From Burkholderiales bacterium (GTDB taxonomy: Bacteria > Pseudomonadota > Gammaproteobacteria > Burkholderiales > Burkholderiaceae_F), in contig JADJWR010000001.1 in the NCBI GenBank assembly GCA_016716275.1, positions 248,001 to 312,000 on the forward strand: 64,000 nt of DNA. Reading direction: 5' to 3'. Positions 44,543-52,855 of this stretch are shown here, piece after piece (positions within the stretch are counted from its first letter, which is position 1; each line of letters starts with the position of its first letter). The notes under the pieces are model-generated. The model was not told the DNA's origin. It did not search any database and saw only the letters and a list, made by a program, of their open reading frames with translations. Position numbers and translations under genes: made by a program.

Positions 44543-45994
44543 ATGGGCGACTTGACTCTGCCCGGTGCGGGTGAGGCAAGCGGATCGACGGACAAGGCGC
44601 CGGTCGCTTCGTTTTCCGCACTGCCTTCGGTCGATCGGCTGCTCGGCCAGCCGGCGATCGCCGAGTGCGTCGCCGCGCACGGGCAGGCGCTGGTCAAGCG
44701 GGCGATCAACGATGAACTGACGGCGCAGCGCGAAGCCCTGCGGGCCGGCGGCGCCGTGGCGCCGCTGCCGATGCTGGTCGCCTCTGTCGAGAGGCGGCTC
44801 GGCGCGCTCGTCGCGCCGACGCTGCGGCGGGTGATCAACCTGACCGGCACCGTGATCCACACCAATCTCGGCCGCGCGCTGCTGGCGGAAGAGGCGATCG
44901 AAGAAGTGGCGCGGGCGATGCGCGGCTACGCCGCGCTCGAATACGACATCGAAGGCGGCGGCCGCGGCGACCGCGACGACCTGGTCGACGGCCTGCTGCG
45001 CGAACTGACCGGCGCGCAGGCCGCGACGGTGGTCAACAACAACGCCGCCGCGGTGCTGCTGGCGCTCGCCGCCCTTGCCGCGAAGAAGGAGGTGCTGGTC
45101 TCGCGGGGCGAACTGATCGAGATCGGCGGCGCCTTCCGGATGCCCGACATCATGAGGACCGCCGGCTGCCGGCTGGTCGAGGTCGGCACCACCAACCGCA
45201 CCCACGCGCACGACTTCGAGTCGGCCATTGGTCCGCGCACCGGGCTGATCGTCAAGGCGCACACGTCGAACTATGCGGTGCAGGGATTCACGGCGAGTGT
45301 CGACGACGCGACGCTGGCGAAGATCGCCCACGCGCACGGCCTGCCGTACATGGTCGATCTCGGCTCGGGTGCGCTCCTCGACCTGACGCGCTTCGGCCTG
45401 CCCAAGGAGCCGCTGCCGCAGGAGTCGCTCGCTGCCGGGGCGGATGTCGTCACCTTCTCCGGCGACAAGCTGCTCGGCGGTCCGCAGGCGGGCATCGTCG
45501 TCGGCACCACCGCCGCGATCGCCCGGATCAAGAGCCACCCGCTGAAGCGCGCGCTGCGGCTGTCGAAGATGACGCTGGCGGCGCTCGAGGCGACCCTGCG
45601 CATCTACCGCTCCGGGCACCGGCTCGACGAGCGGCTGCCGACGCTTGCCCTGCTCAGCCGGCCGGCAAGCGACATCCGTGCCGTGGCCGAGCGGCTGCTG
45701 GCGGCCGTGCAGGCATTTGCCGGCGAGTCGTTCGTCGTGCACGTCGAGCCCTGTGCCAGCCAGATCGGCTCCGGCGCGCTGCCGGTGGACCGGCTGCCGT
45801 CGTTTGCCGTGCACGTCGCCAGCCGCTCCCGTCGCGGCGGCCGCGCGCTCGAGCAACTGGCGCGGCGGCTGCGCGCGGCTCCGGTGCCGGTGCTCGGCCG
45901 CATCGGCGACGACGCGCTGTGGCTCGACTGCCGCACGCTGCTGGCGCAAGACGAGGCGACGCTCGTGGCGCAGCTCGCCCCGGCGCAACCGTGA
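44543..45994 (+). CDS. selA: L-seryl-tRNA(Sec) selenium transferase
   Basis: PLP enzyme of 483 residues converting Ser-tRNA(Sec) to Sec-tRNA(Sec) with selenophosphate. PLP lysine is in VTFSGDKLLGGPQAG (Lys309). Other motifs: NLTGTVIHTNLGRALL, NNNAAAVLLAL, and VEVGTTNRTHAHDF. N-terminal helical tRNA-binding region LPSVDRLL. 3 bases after fdhE, with the ATG almost touching the fdhE stop. Confidence 0.96.
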   Translation: MGDLTLPGAGEASGSTDKAPVASFSALPSVDRLLGQPAIAECVAAHGQALVKRAINDELTAQREALRAGGAVAPLPMLVASVERRLGALVAPTLRRVINLTGTVIHTNLGRALLAEEAIEEVARAMRGYAALEYDIEGGGRGDRDDLVDGLLRELTGAQAATVVNNNAAAVLLALAALAAKKEVLVSRGELIEIGGAFRMPDIMRTAGCRLVEVGTTNRTHAHDFESAIGPRTGLIVKAHTSNYAVQGFTASVDDATLAKIAHAHGLPYMVDLGSGALLDLTRFGLPKEPLPQESLAAGADVVTFSGDKLLGGPQAGIVVGTTAAIARIKSHPLKRALRLSKMTLAALEATLRIYRSGHRLDERLPTLALLSRPASDIRAVAERLLAAVQAFAGESFVVHVEPCASQIGSGALPVDRLPSFAVHVASRSRRGGRALEQLARRLRAAPVPVLGRIGDDALWLDCRTLLAQDEATLVAQLAPAQP

Positions 45995-46004
45995 CGGCCA
46001 GGCG

Positions 46005-47954
46005 ATGATCGTCGGCACCGCGGGCCACATCGATCATGGCAAGACGTCGCTGATCCGGCGGCTGACCGGCCGCAACACCGACCGGCTGCCCGAGGAGATC
46101 AAGCGCGGTATCTCGATCGAGCTCGGCTACGCCTACGTGCCGCTCGACGGCGGGCAGGTGCTCGGCTTCGTCGATGTGCCGGGCCATGAGAAATTCGTAC
46201 ACACGATGGTCGCCGGCGCCACCGGCATCGACCTCGGCCTGCTGGTGGTGGCTGCCGACGACGGCGTGATGCCGCAGACCGAGGAGCACTTCGAGATCCT
46301 GCAGCTGCTCGGCGTGGCGCAGGGCGCGATCGCGCTGACCAAGATCGACGCCGTCGAGGCGGCGCGCCTCGACCAGGTGCGCGGGCAGCTGGCGCGCTGG
46401 CTGGCCGGTACGCCGGCGGCCGGCTGGCCGGTGTTCGCGCTGTCAGCGGTCACCGGCGACGGCGTCGGCGCGCTCGACGCCTTCCTGCGCCGATCGGCGA
46501 TGCAGACGGCTGCCCGGACGGCAGGCGGAATGTTCCGGCTGGCGGTCGACCGCGTCTTCACGCTGGCCGGCGTCGGCACCGTGGTCACCGGCACCGTGCA
46601 CGCCGGCGCGGTGCGCGTCGGCGACGAGGTGGCGATCGCGCCGAACGGCCCACGCGCCCGCGTGCGCTCGATCCACGCGCAGGACCGCGCGGCGCAGGAG
46701 GGTCGCGCCGGCGAGCGCTGCGCGCTGAATCTGGCCGGCCTCGCGCGCGAGGACGTCGGGCGCGGCCAGTGGGTGCAGGCGGCTGCGCTGGCGAACGCCA
46801 GCGAGCGCTTCGACGCGTCGATCCGGCTGGCGACCCGCGAGGGGCTGCGGCTCGGCCAGTGGGCCAACCTGCTGCTGCACCACGGCACCGAGCAGGTCGC
46901 CGCGCGCGTAGCGCTGCTCGACGCCGACGAGCTGCGGCCGGGCGGACAGGCGCTGGCGACGATCTCGCTGCAGGCGCCGCTGGCGCTCGCCAAGGGCGAC
47001 CGCTTCGTGCTGCGCGATTCGTCGGCGCGGCACACGCTCGGCGGCGGCGCGGTGCTCGACATCGCGCCACCGCTGCGCGGCAAGCGACGTGCCGAACGGC
47101 TGCGCCTGCTCGCCGCGTTGCGCGACGCGCCGGCGGGCGAAGCACTGGCGGTCTGGCTGGCCGCCGGCCCGGTGCCGCTGGCGCGCCTGGCCAACGGCTG
47201 GAACCTGGCCGGGCCGCAGATGCAGTCGCTGCTCGAGCAGTGCGGCGCCCGCGTCGCCGCCGCCACCGCGTTCTGGCGCGAGCAGTGGCAGTCGCTGCGC
47301 CGGCGGGCGCTCGACGCCGTCACGGCGACGCACGAGCGCGAGCCGGAAATGCCGGGCCTGGAGCAGAACCGCCTGCGCCGCATCGTGGCGCCGAACCTGG
47401 ATGCGGATGCGCTGGCCGAGATCGTCGACGAGCTGCTGCAGGAGGGCCTGCTCGTCCGCCGCGGCGCCTTTCTCGCGCTGCCGGCGCACAAGGCCGAACT
47501 CGGGCGGGACGAGCGCGTGCGCTGGGAGGCCGTCAAGCCGCTGCTGATGGACCAGCCGTTCGGGCCACCGCGCGTGCGCGACATCGCGCGGGCCACCGGC
47601 ATCCCGGAAATCGAGGTGCGCAGCGTGCTGAGGAAGGTGGCGCGGGTCGGCGAGGTGATGCTGGTGGCGCACGACCACTTCTTCCTGACCGGTGCGGTGC
47701 GCACGATGGCGGACATCGCCGGCGAACTTGCGCGCGAGCACGGCGCGGCGCGCGCGGCGCCGTTCCGCGACCGCATCGGCGGCGGGCGCAAGGTGGCGAT
47801 CCAGATCCTCGAGTTCTTCGACCGCGTCGGCTACCTTCGCCGCGTGCGCGACGATCACCTGCCGCGGCGCGACAATCCGTGGCGCGAGTCCGGCGCCGAG
47901 GTAAATTCGGCGCCTCGCCAGCACGCTGCAGATCAACGCGGAAGAGTGACGTGA
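46005..47954 (+). CDS. selB: Selenocysteine-specific elongation factor SelB
   Basis: GTPase of 649 residues that delivers Sec-tRNA to UGA codons next to SECIS. G1 is GTAGHIDHGKTSLIRRLTG (residues 4-22), then RGISIELGY, DVPGHEKFVH (G3) and TKID (G4). The C-terminal winged helices end near REFFDRVGYLRRVRDDHL-type sequence. The last ~15 residues (NSAPRQHAADQRGRVT) are not family-like and are encoded partly inside the tRNA-Sec gene: the stop (47952-47954) lies 15 bases into selC. Confidence 0.95.
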   Translation: MIVGTAGHIDHGKTSLIRRLTGRNTDRLPEEIKRGISIELGYAYVPLDGGQVLGFVDVPGHEKFVHTMVAGATGIDLGLLVVAADDGVMPQTEEHFEILQLLGVAQGAIALTKIDAVEAARLDQVRGQLARWLAGTPAAGWPVFALSAVTGDGVGALDAFLRRSAMQTAARTAGGMFRLAVDRVFTLAGVGTVVTGTVHAGAVRVGDEVAIAPNGPRARVRSIHAQDRAAQEGRAGERCALNLAGLAREDVGRGQWVQAAALANASERFDASIRLATREGLRLGQWANLLLHHGTEQVAARVALLDADELRPGGQALATISLQAPLALAKGDRFVLRDSSARHTLGGGAVLDIAPPLRGKRRAERLRLLAALRDAPAGEALAVWLAAGPVPLARLANGWNLAGPQMQSLLEQCGARVAAATAFWREQWQSLRRRALDAVTATHEREPEMPGLEQNRLRRIVAPNLDADALAEIVDELLQEGLLVRRGAFLALPAHKAELGRDERVRWEAVKPLLMDQPFGPPRVRDIARATGIPEIEVRSVLRKVARVGEVMLVAHDHFFLTGAVRTMADIAGELAREHGAARAAPFRDRIGGGRKVAIQILEFFDRVGYLRRVRDDHLPRRDNPWRESGAEVNSAPRQHAADQRGRVT

Positions 47955-48035
47955 CCCGGTGGTCCGACTGGACTTCAAATCCAGGTGGGGTTGCCAGCAA
48001 TCCCGGGTGGGTTCGACTCCCATACTCTTCCGCCA
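47940..48035 (+). tRNA. selC: tRNA-Sec (anticodon TCA), CCA encoded
   Basis: 96-base selenocysteine tRNA. The acceptor stem is 8 bp (GGAAGAGT with ACTCTTCC), followed by G73 and an encoded CCA (48033-48035). The anticodon arm is CTGGA-CTTCAAA-TCCAG with anticodon TCA at 47975-47977, and the long variable arm and T arm (GGTTCGACTCC) follow. Its first 15 bases are the end of selB. Confidence 0.96.
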
Positions 48036-48041
48036 CGGCCC

Positions 48042-48515
48042 ATGAACGAGCTACTGACGCGGCTTGACCGGACCGTCCTGTACGCGCCCGAGCAGGACAT
48101 GTGGGTGCGGCTCGAGGACGGCGGCCTGGCGACCGTCGGCGCCACGCACCTGGTGGCGCAGCACGGGCAGTTCATGCTGTTCTCGCCGCGCCCGGTCGGC
48201 ATGAAGATCGCGCGCGACCGCTCGCTCGGCGTGATGGAGACGGCCAAGACGGCGCTTGCGGTGCATGCACCGCTGTCGTGCGAGATCGTCGAGGTCAACC
48301 CGGCCGTGCTGGCCGACGTGACGTTGATCGAGCGCGAACCGTATGGCGCCGGCTGGATGTTCCGCCTGCGGCCGACGCTGCTTGCCGAGGAGCGTGCAAG
48401 CCTGCTCGACGCCGATGCGTATGCAACGTGGCTGGCGCCGCGGCTGGCCGAGAAGCTCGCGCCGCCGGTCGACCGCAGCGCCGACTTCGACATCGACCCG
48501 ACGCGGGGCTGGTGA
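48042..48515 (+). CDS. GcvH-like lipoyl-carrier protein
   Basis: A 157-residue protein with a GcvH/biotinyl-lipoyl domain: candidate lipoyl-lysine in VMETAKTALAVHAPLSCEIVEVN, and EREPYGAGWMFRLRP matching the GcvH EDPYGEGW strand. It is not next to gcvT or gcvP, so it may carry lipoate for another complex. Starts 7 bases after tRNA-Sec, with no clear ribosome site. Followed 8 bases later by a DsrE-like gene. Function unknown. Confidence 0.78.
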   Translation: MNELLTRLDRTVLYAPEQDMWVRLEDGGLATVGATHLVAQHGQFMLFSPRPVGMKIARDRSLGVMETAKTALAVHAPLSCEIVEVNPAVLADVTLIEREPYGAGWMFRLRPTLLAEERASLLDADAYATWLAPRLAEKLAPPVDRSADFDIDPTRGW

Positions 48516-48522
48516 GCCGCCC

Positions 48523-48903
48523 GTGAGCAGCGACGAGAAACTGGTGATCGTCATGTGGTCGGCCGATCCGACGATGCCGGATCGCGCGGCGGCGCCGTTC
48601 GTCTACGCGCTGGCGGCGCGGGCGCTGGAAATCGAGGTCGAGATGCACTTCACCGCCGGCGCCGTGCGCTGGCTTTTCGAGGGCGTGGCCGAGCAGGCCT
48701 TCACCGACCACGGCCGGACCAAGACCGTGCGCGACTTCATCCGCGAGGCGTCGGCGGCCGGTGTGCGGCTGTACGCCTGCGCGATGGCGCTCGCCGAGCG
48801 GCGCCGAGGCGAGGCGCTGATCGCCGAGATGCACGGCATCGCCGGTGCGGCGACGGTGATCGGCCTTGCCGTCGAGCCGTCGAGCCGGGTGATGGTGTTC
48901 TGA
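48523..48903 (+). CDS. DsrE/DsrF-like sulfur-relay family protein
   Basis: A 126-residue protein with the DsrE/TusD fold: VIVMWSADPTMPDRAAAPFVYALAARALEIEVEMHFTAG split over the first strands, and the region RLYACAMALAER with a conserved-position Cys. Members relay persulfide sulfur. GTG at 48523 is used, since no ATG precedes the first strand. Its pairing with a lipoyl-carrier-like protein and proximity to the selenium genes suggest a sulfur/selenium carrier role (inference). Confidence 0.75.
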   Translation: MSSDEKLVIVMWSADPTMPDRAAAPFVYALAARALEIEVEMHFTAGAVRWLFEGVAEQAFTDHGRTKTVRDFIREASAAGVRLYACAMALAERRRGEALIAEMHGIAGAATVIGLAVEPSSRVMVF

Positions 48904-48936
48904 GGCAGTCGACAAAACGAGACGACCGGAGCAACG

Positions 48937-49716
48937 ATGCCGCGAATCGCCGCCAACCTCACCATGCTGTTCAACGAGGTGCCGTTCCTCGACCGTTTCG
49001 AGGCCGCCGCGAAGGCCGGCTTCGGCGCCGTCGAGTTTCTGTTCCCCTACGAGTACAAGCCTGCGGAACTGCGGGCACGGCTCGACGGCAACGGCCTGAA
49101 GCTGGTGCTGCACAACCTGCCGCCGGGCGACTGGGGCAAGGGCGAGCGCGGCATCGGCTGCCATCCGGACCGCATCAGTGAGTTCCGCGACGGCGTCGCC
49201 CGCGCGATCGACTACGCCACCGCGCTCGGCGCGCCGCAGGTCAACTGCCTGGCCGGCATCGCACCGAACGACGCGCCGGCGGAGAAACTTCGCACGACCT
49301 TGGCAGAGAACCTGCGTTTTGCCGCGGACAGGCTCGCCTCGGCCGGCATCCGGTTGCTGATCGAGCCGATCAATTTCTACGACATCCCCGGTTTCTACCT
49401 GAACCGCACCGCGCAGGCGCTCGAGCTGATCGCCGAGGCGGGTTCGGACAACCTCTACGTGCAGTACGACATCTACCACATGCAGCGGATGGAGGGCGAA
49501 CTGGCCAACACGATCAAGGCCAATCTCGGCAAGATCGCGCACATGCAACTGGCCGACAATCCGGGACGCAACGAGCCCGGCACAGGCGAGATCAACTACC
49601 GCTTCCTGTTCGGCTGGCTGGATGCGATCGGCTACGACGGCTGGATCGGTTGCGAGTACAAGCCGAAGACGACCACGGAAGCCGGACTCGGCTGGCGCGC
49701 CGCGCACGGGCTGTAG
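48937..49716 (+). CDS. hyi: Hydroxypyruvate isomerase
   Basis: A 259-residue TIM-barrel isomerase converting hydroxypyruvate to tartronate semialdehyde. Motifs: NLTMLFNEVPFLDRFEAAAKAGFGAVEFLFPYE, LIEPINFYDIPGFYL, VQYDIYHMQRMEG, and ADNPGRNEPGTGEINY (metal and acid ligands). Starts a unit with glxR and glycerate kinase. Confidence 0.93.
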   Translation: MPRIAANLTMLFNEVPFLDRFEAAAKAGFGAVEFLFPYEYKPAELRARLDGNGLKLVLHNLPPGDWGKGERGIGCHPDRISEFRDGVARAIDYATALGAPQVNCLAGIAPNDAPAEKLRTTLAENLRFAADRLASAGIRLLIEPINFYDIPGFYLNRTAQALELIAEAGSDNLYVQYDIYHMQRMEGELANTIKANLGKIAHMQLADNPGRNEPGTGEINYRFLFGWLDAIGYDGWIGCEYKPKTTTEAGLGWRAAHGL

Positions 49717-49740
49717 AGAGAACCGAAACGGAGGACAAAG

Positions 49741-50625
49741 ATGAGCAACGTCGGCTTCATCGGGCTCGGCATCATGGGCAGGCCGATGGCCCTGAACCTC
49801 GCCAAGGCCGGGCACAAGCTGTTCCTGCACTCGCGCTCCGGCGTGCCGCCCGAGATGGCCAGCAGCATGGCCCACCCCTGTGCCAGCCCGAAAGAAGTGG
49901 CGCAGCAGGCCGATGTCGTCATCACCATGCTGCCCGACACGCCGGACGTCGCGAAAGTGCTGTTCGGCGACGACGGCGTGGCGCACGGCCTGTCGAAGGG
50001 CAAGACGGTGGTCGACATGAGTTCGATCTCGCCGATGGCCACCAAGGACTTCGCCAGGCGGATCAACGAGCTCGGCTGCGACTACCTCGACGCGCCGGTC
50101 TCCGGCGGCGAGGTCGGCGCGAAGAGCGCCGCGCTGACGATCATGGTCGGCGGGCCGCAGGCCGCCTTCGAACGCGTCAGGCCGCTGTTCGAGGCGATGG
50201 GCAAGAACATCACGCTGGTCGGCGGCAATGGCGACGGCCAGACCTGCAAGGTGGCCAACCAGATCATCGTTGCGCTGAACATCGAGGCGGTCGGCGAGGC
50301 GCTGCTGTTCGCCTCCAAGGCCGGTGCCGACCCGGCCAAGGTACGGCAGGCGCTGATGGGCGGCTTCGCCGCCAGCCGCATCCTCGAGGTGCACGGCGAG
50401 CGGATGATCAAGCGCACCTTCGATCCGGGCTTCCGCATCGAGCTGCACCAGAAGGACCTGAACCTGGCGCTCTCGACGGCACGCGCGCTCGGCGTCAGCC
50501 TGCCGAACACCGCCACCGCGCAGGAACTGTTCAACGCCTGCACGGCGCACGGCGGCGCCAGGTGGGATCACTCGGCGATGGTGCGGGCGCTGGAAAAGCT
50601 GGCCAACCACGAGGTGGCGAAGTAG
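49741..50625 (+). CDS. glxR: 2-hydroxy-3-oxopropionate (tartronate semialdehyde) reductase
   Basis: A 294-residue beta-hydroxyacid dehydrogenase reducing tartronate semialdehyde to D-glycerate. Contains GFIGLGIMGRPMALNLAKAG (NADH loop), DAPVSGGEVGAKSAALTIMVGG, GNGDGQTCKVANQI with the catalytic Lys, and KDLNLALSTA. ACGGAGGAC precedes the ATG by 8 bases. 24 bases after hyi. Confidence 0.94.
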   Translation: MSNVGFIGLGIMGRPMALNLAKAGHKLFLHSRSGVPPEMASSMAHPCASPKEVAQQADVVITMLPDTPDVAKVLFGDDGVAHGLSKGKTVVDMSSISPMATKDFARRINELGCDYLDAPVSGGEVGAKSAALTIMVGGPQAAFERVRPLFEAMGKNITLVGGNGDGQTCKVANQIIVALNIEAVGEALLFASKAGADPAKVRQALMGGFAASRILEVHGERMIKRTFDPGFRIELHQKDLNLALSTARALGVSLPNTATAQELFNACTAHGGARWDHSAMVRALEKLANHEVAK

Positions 50626-50659
50626 GCCGGCCGACCGCGGCGGCCGCGCGGAGGCGGCG

Positions 50660-51922
50660 ATGAGCGTCGAGCCACGCGTCCTGCTGCGGCGGATGTTCGA
50701 CGCTGCCGTCGATGCCGCGCAGCCGGCGCACAACGTGCCGCCGCACCTGCCGGCACCGCCCAGGAGGCGGCTGGTCGTCATCGGTGCCGGCAAGGCCTCG
50801 GCAGCGATGGCGCGCGCGGTCGAGGATCACTGGCGCGGCGAGCTGTCCGGGCTGGTGGTGGTTCGCTACGGCTACGCGGTGCCGTGCCGGCGGATCGAGA
50901 TCGTCGAGGCGGCGCATCCGGTGCCCGACGCCGCCGGGCTGGCGGCGGCGAAGCGAGTCCTCGACGTGGTGCGCGGGTTGACCGAAGACGACCTCGTGCT
51001 GTGCCTGATCTCCGGCGGCGGCTCGGCCTTGCTGCCGCTGCCGCTCGACGGCCTGACGCTCGATCACAAGCAGACGCTGAGCCGCGAGCTGCTGAAGTCG
51101 GGCGCCAGCATCAACGAGATGAACTGCGTCCGGCGGCATCTGTCGGCGATCAAGGGCGGCAGGCTGGCGGCGGCCTGCCATCCGGCCCGCCTGCTGACGC
51201 TGGCGATATCCGACGTTCCCGGCGACGACCCGATCAACATCGCCTCCGGCCCGACGGTGGCCGACCCGACCACCTGCGCCGACGCGCTGGCGATCGTCCG
51301 CCGCTACGGCATCGAACTGCCGCGCGAAGTTCGCCAAGTGCTGGAAAGCGGACGAGGCGAGAGCGTCAAGCCCGGCGACCCGCGCCTGGCGCGCGCCGAG
51401 ATCCGGCTCGTCGCTACGCCGCAGCAGTCACTCGAAGCGGCGGCGGCGCTCGCGCGCGAGGCCGGCGTCACGCCGCTGCTGCTCGGCGACGCCATCGAGG
51501 GCGAGGCGCGCGACGTCGGCAAGGTGATGGCCGGCATCGCCCGCTCGGTGGCGCAGCACCGCCAGCCGCTCGGGCCGCCGTGCGTGCTGCTGTCCGGCGG
51601 CGAGACCACGGTCACAGTGCGCGGCCAGGGCCGAGGCGGACGCAACGTCGAGTTCCTGCTGTCGCTGGCGGTGGCGCTCGACGGTCTGCCGAACGCGTGG
51701 GCGATCGCCGGCGACACCGACGGGGTCGACGGCGCCGAGGAGATCGCCGGCGCGATCGTCACTCCCGACACGCTCGCCCGCGCCTGGAGCAGGGGCATCC
51801 GCGCCGCCGACCGACTGCTGGCGAACGACGGCCACGGTTTCTTCGAGGCGCTCGGCGACCAGGTGATCACCGGGCCGACGCTCACCAACGTCAACGACTT
51901 TCGCGCGGTGCTGCTGCTGTAG
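50660..51922 (+). CDS. ttuD: Glycerate 2-kinase (GlxK/TtuD, MOFRL type)
   Basis: A 420-residue glycerate kinase (DUF4147 plus MOFRL domain). Motifs: LVVIGAGKASAAMARAVEDH, LISGGGSALLPLP, LSGGETTVTVRGQGRGGRN, DTDGVDGAEEIAGAIV, and NDGHGFFEALGDQVITGPTLTN VND at the C-terminus. Phosphorylates glycerate in the glycerate pathway. GGAGG precedes the ATG at 50660. Confidence 0.94.
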   Translation: MSVEPRVLLRRMFDAAVDAAQPAHNVPPHLPAPPRRRLVVIGAGKASAAMARAVEDHWRGELSGLVVVRYGYAVPCRRIEIVEAAHPVPDAAGLAAAKRVLDVVRGLTEDDLVLCLISGGGSALLPLPLDGLTLDHKQTLSRELLKSGASINEMNCVRRHLSAIKGGRLAAACHPARLLTLAISDVPGDDPINIASGPTVADPTTCADALAIVRRYGIELPREVRQVLESGRGESVKPGDPRLARAEIRLVATPQQSLEAAAALAREAGVTPLLLGDAIEGEARDVGKVMAGIARSVAQHRQPLGPPCVLLSGGETTVTVRGQGRGGRNVEFLLSLAVALDGLPNAWAIAGDTDGVDGAEEIAGAIVTPDTLARAWSRGIRAADRLLANDGHGFFEALGDQVITGPTLTNVNDFRAVLLL

Positions 51923-51971
51923 TCGCGGCGCCGGTCGCGCTGCGGCGATCCTCGCGGATCGGCCGGGCCGT

Positions 51972-52781
51972 TCACGGCGATGATGGCGCCGGCGCTCCGG
52001 CCGCCGCCGGCGGCGCGAACCGGCCCTGCACGGCGACCAGCTGGTCGTCGGTGGTCGCCACGATCCACAGCCGCGCCGACTCCACGATGTGGCGGTTGTG
52101 GTCCTTGAACGGTCCCATCGAAGCGGCGCTCTTCCACTGCACCGGGCCGACCCGGCTCGTCTTGCCCGACGGCGTGCCGACCAGCAGCGCGTAGGGCCCG
52201 AGCGGCAGCGAAACGAACGGCTGCGCCGGCCTGGCGCGCACGCGCCAGTCGATGAAAGGCGACTCGCTGATCAGCAGCGGCGCGGGCAAGCCGCAGAACA
52301 CCGTGTAGTCGTACAGCGCCAGCTGCTCGCGCAGGCCGACGTAGCTGCGCCGGATGTCGCTGATCACCGCAGCGCGGATCTCGTCGTCGAACATTGCCTC
52401 CTGCGCATAGCGCGCCAGGGCGATGCCTGCGTCCCGCTGATAGTCGCAGACGAGGCCGAGGTCGATGCAGTCCTGGGCCGCGCGCTGCACGTCCGCCACC
52501 GGCCCGGCGTCGTCGGGATGGCCGAGCTGGGCGGCGCGCAGGAATCGCGACAGTCCGCTTTCGCGGATCGCCGGCGCGCCGGCAGCATGCGCCGCGTCGT
52601 CGGCATCCCGCTTCAGGCAGACGTAGAAGATCTTCTCGCTGGCGAAGCGCGCCTTCTTGCCGTCGTCGAATCGGATCTGGCCGTCGCGGCAGTCGAGAAA
52701 GCGGGTGCCGACGTGCCCATGCTCCCAGACCCAGTTACGCAGAAACGGGCGCATCGGATGCAGCGCCTCGGCGTCGGTCAT
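51972..52781 (-). CDS. Uncharacterised protein (DUF4238-like)
   Basis: A 269-residue cytoplasmic protein. The region LLISESPFIDWRVR followed by FVSLPLGPYALLVGTPS resembles DUF4238 proteins (the ITSDNPV ... LPLSP layout), and the N-terminal NWVWEHGHVGTRFL replaces the usual HHxVPQ start. Also contains two isolated cysteines. Start ATG 52781 has GGAGAATTCG upstream. No neighbour suggests a role. Confidence 0.7.
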   Translation of the reverse strand: MTDAEALHPMRPFLRNWVWEHGHVGTRFLDCRDGQIRFDDGKKARFASEKIFYVCLKRDADDAAHAAGAPAIRESGLSRFLRAAQLGHPDDAGPVADVQRAAQDCIDLGLVCDYQRDAGIALARYAQEAMFDDEIRAAVISDIRRSYVGLREQLALYDYTVFCGLPAPLLISESPFIDWRVRARPAQPFVSLPLGPYALLVGTPSGKTSRVGPVQWKSAASMGPFKDHNRHIVESARLWIVATTDDQLVAVQGRFAPPAAAGAPAPSSP

Positions 52782-52855
52782 CGAATTCTCCAGTGAGCCG
52801 ACCGGCTCGGCGTTGCGCCGGCGGCGGCAACCGCGGAGCAGTGCACAATCGGCCG

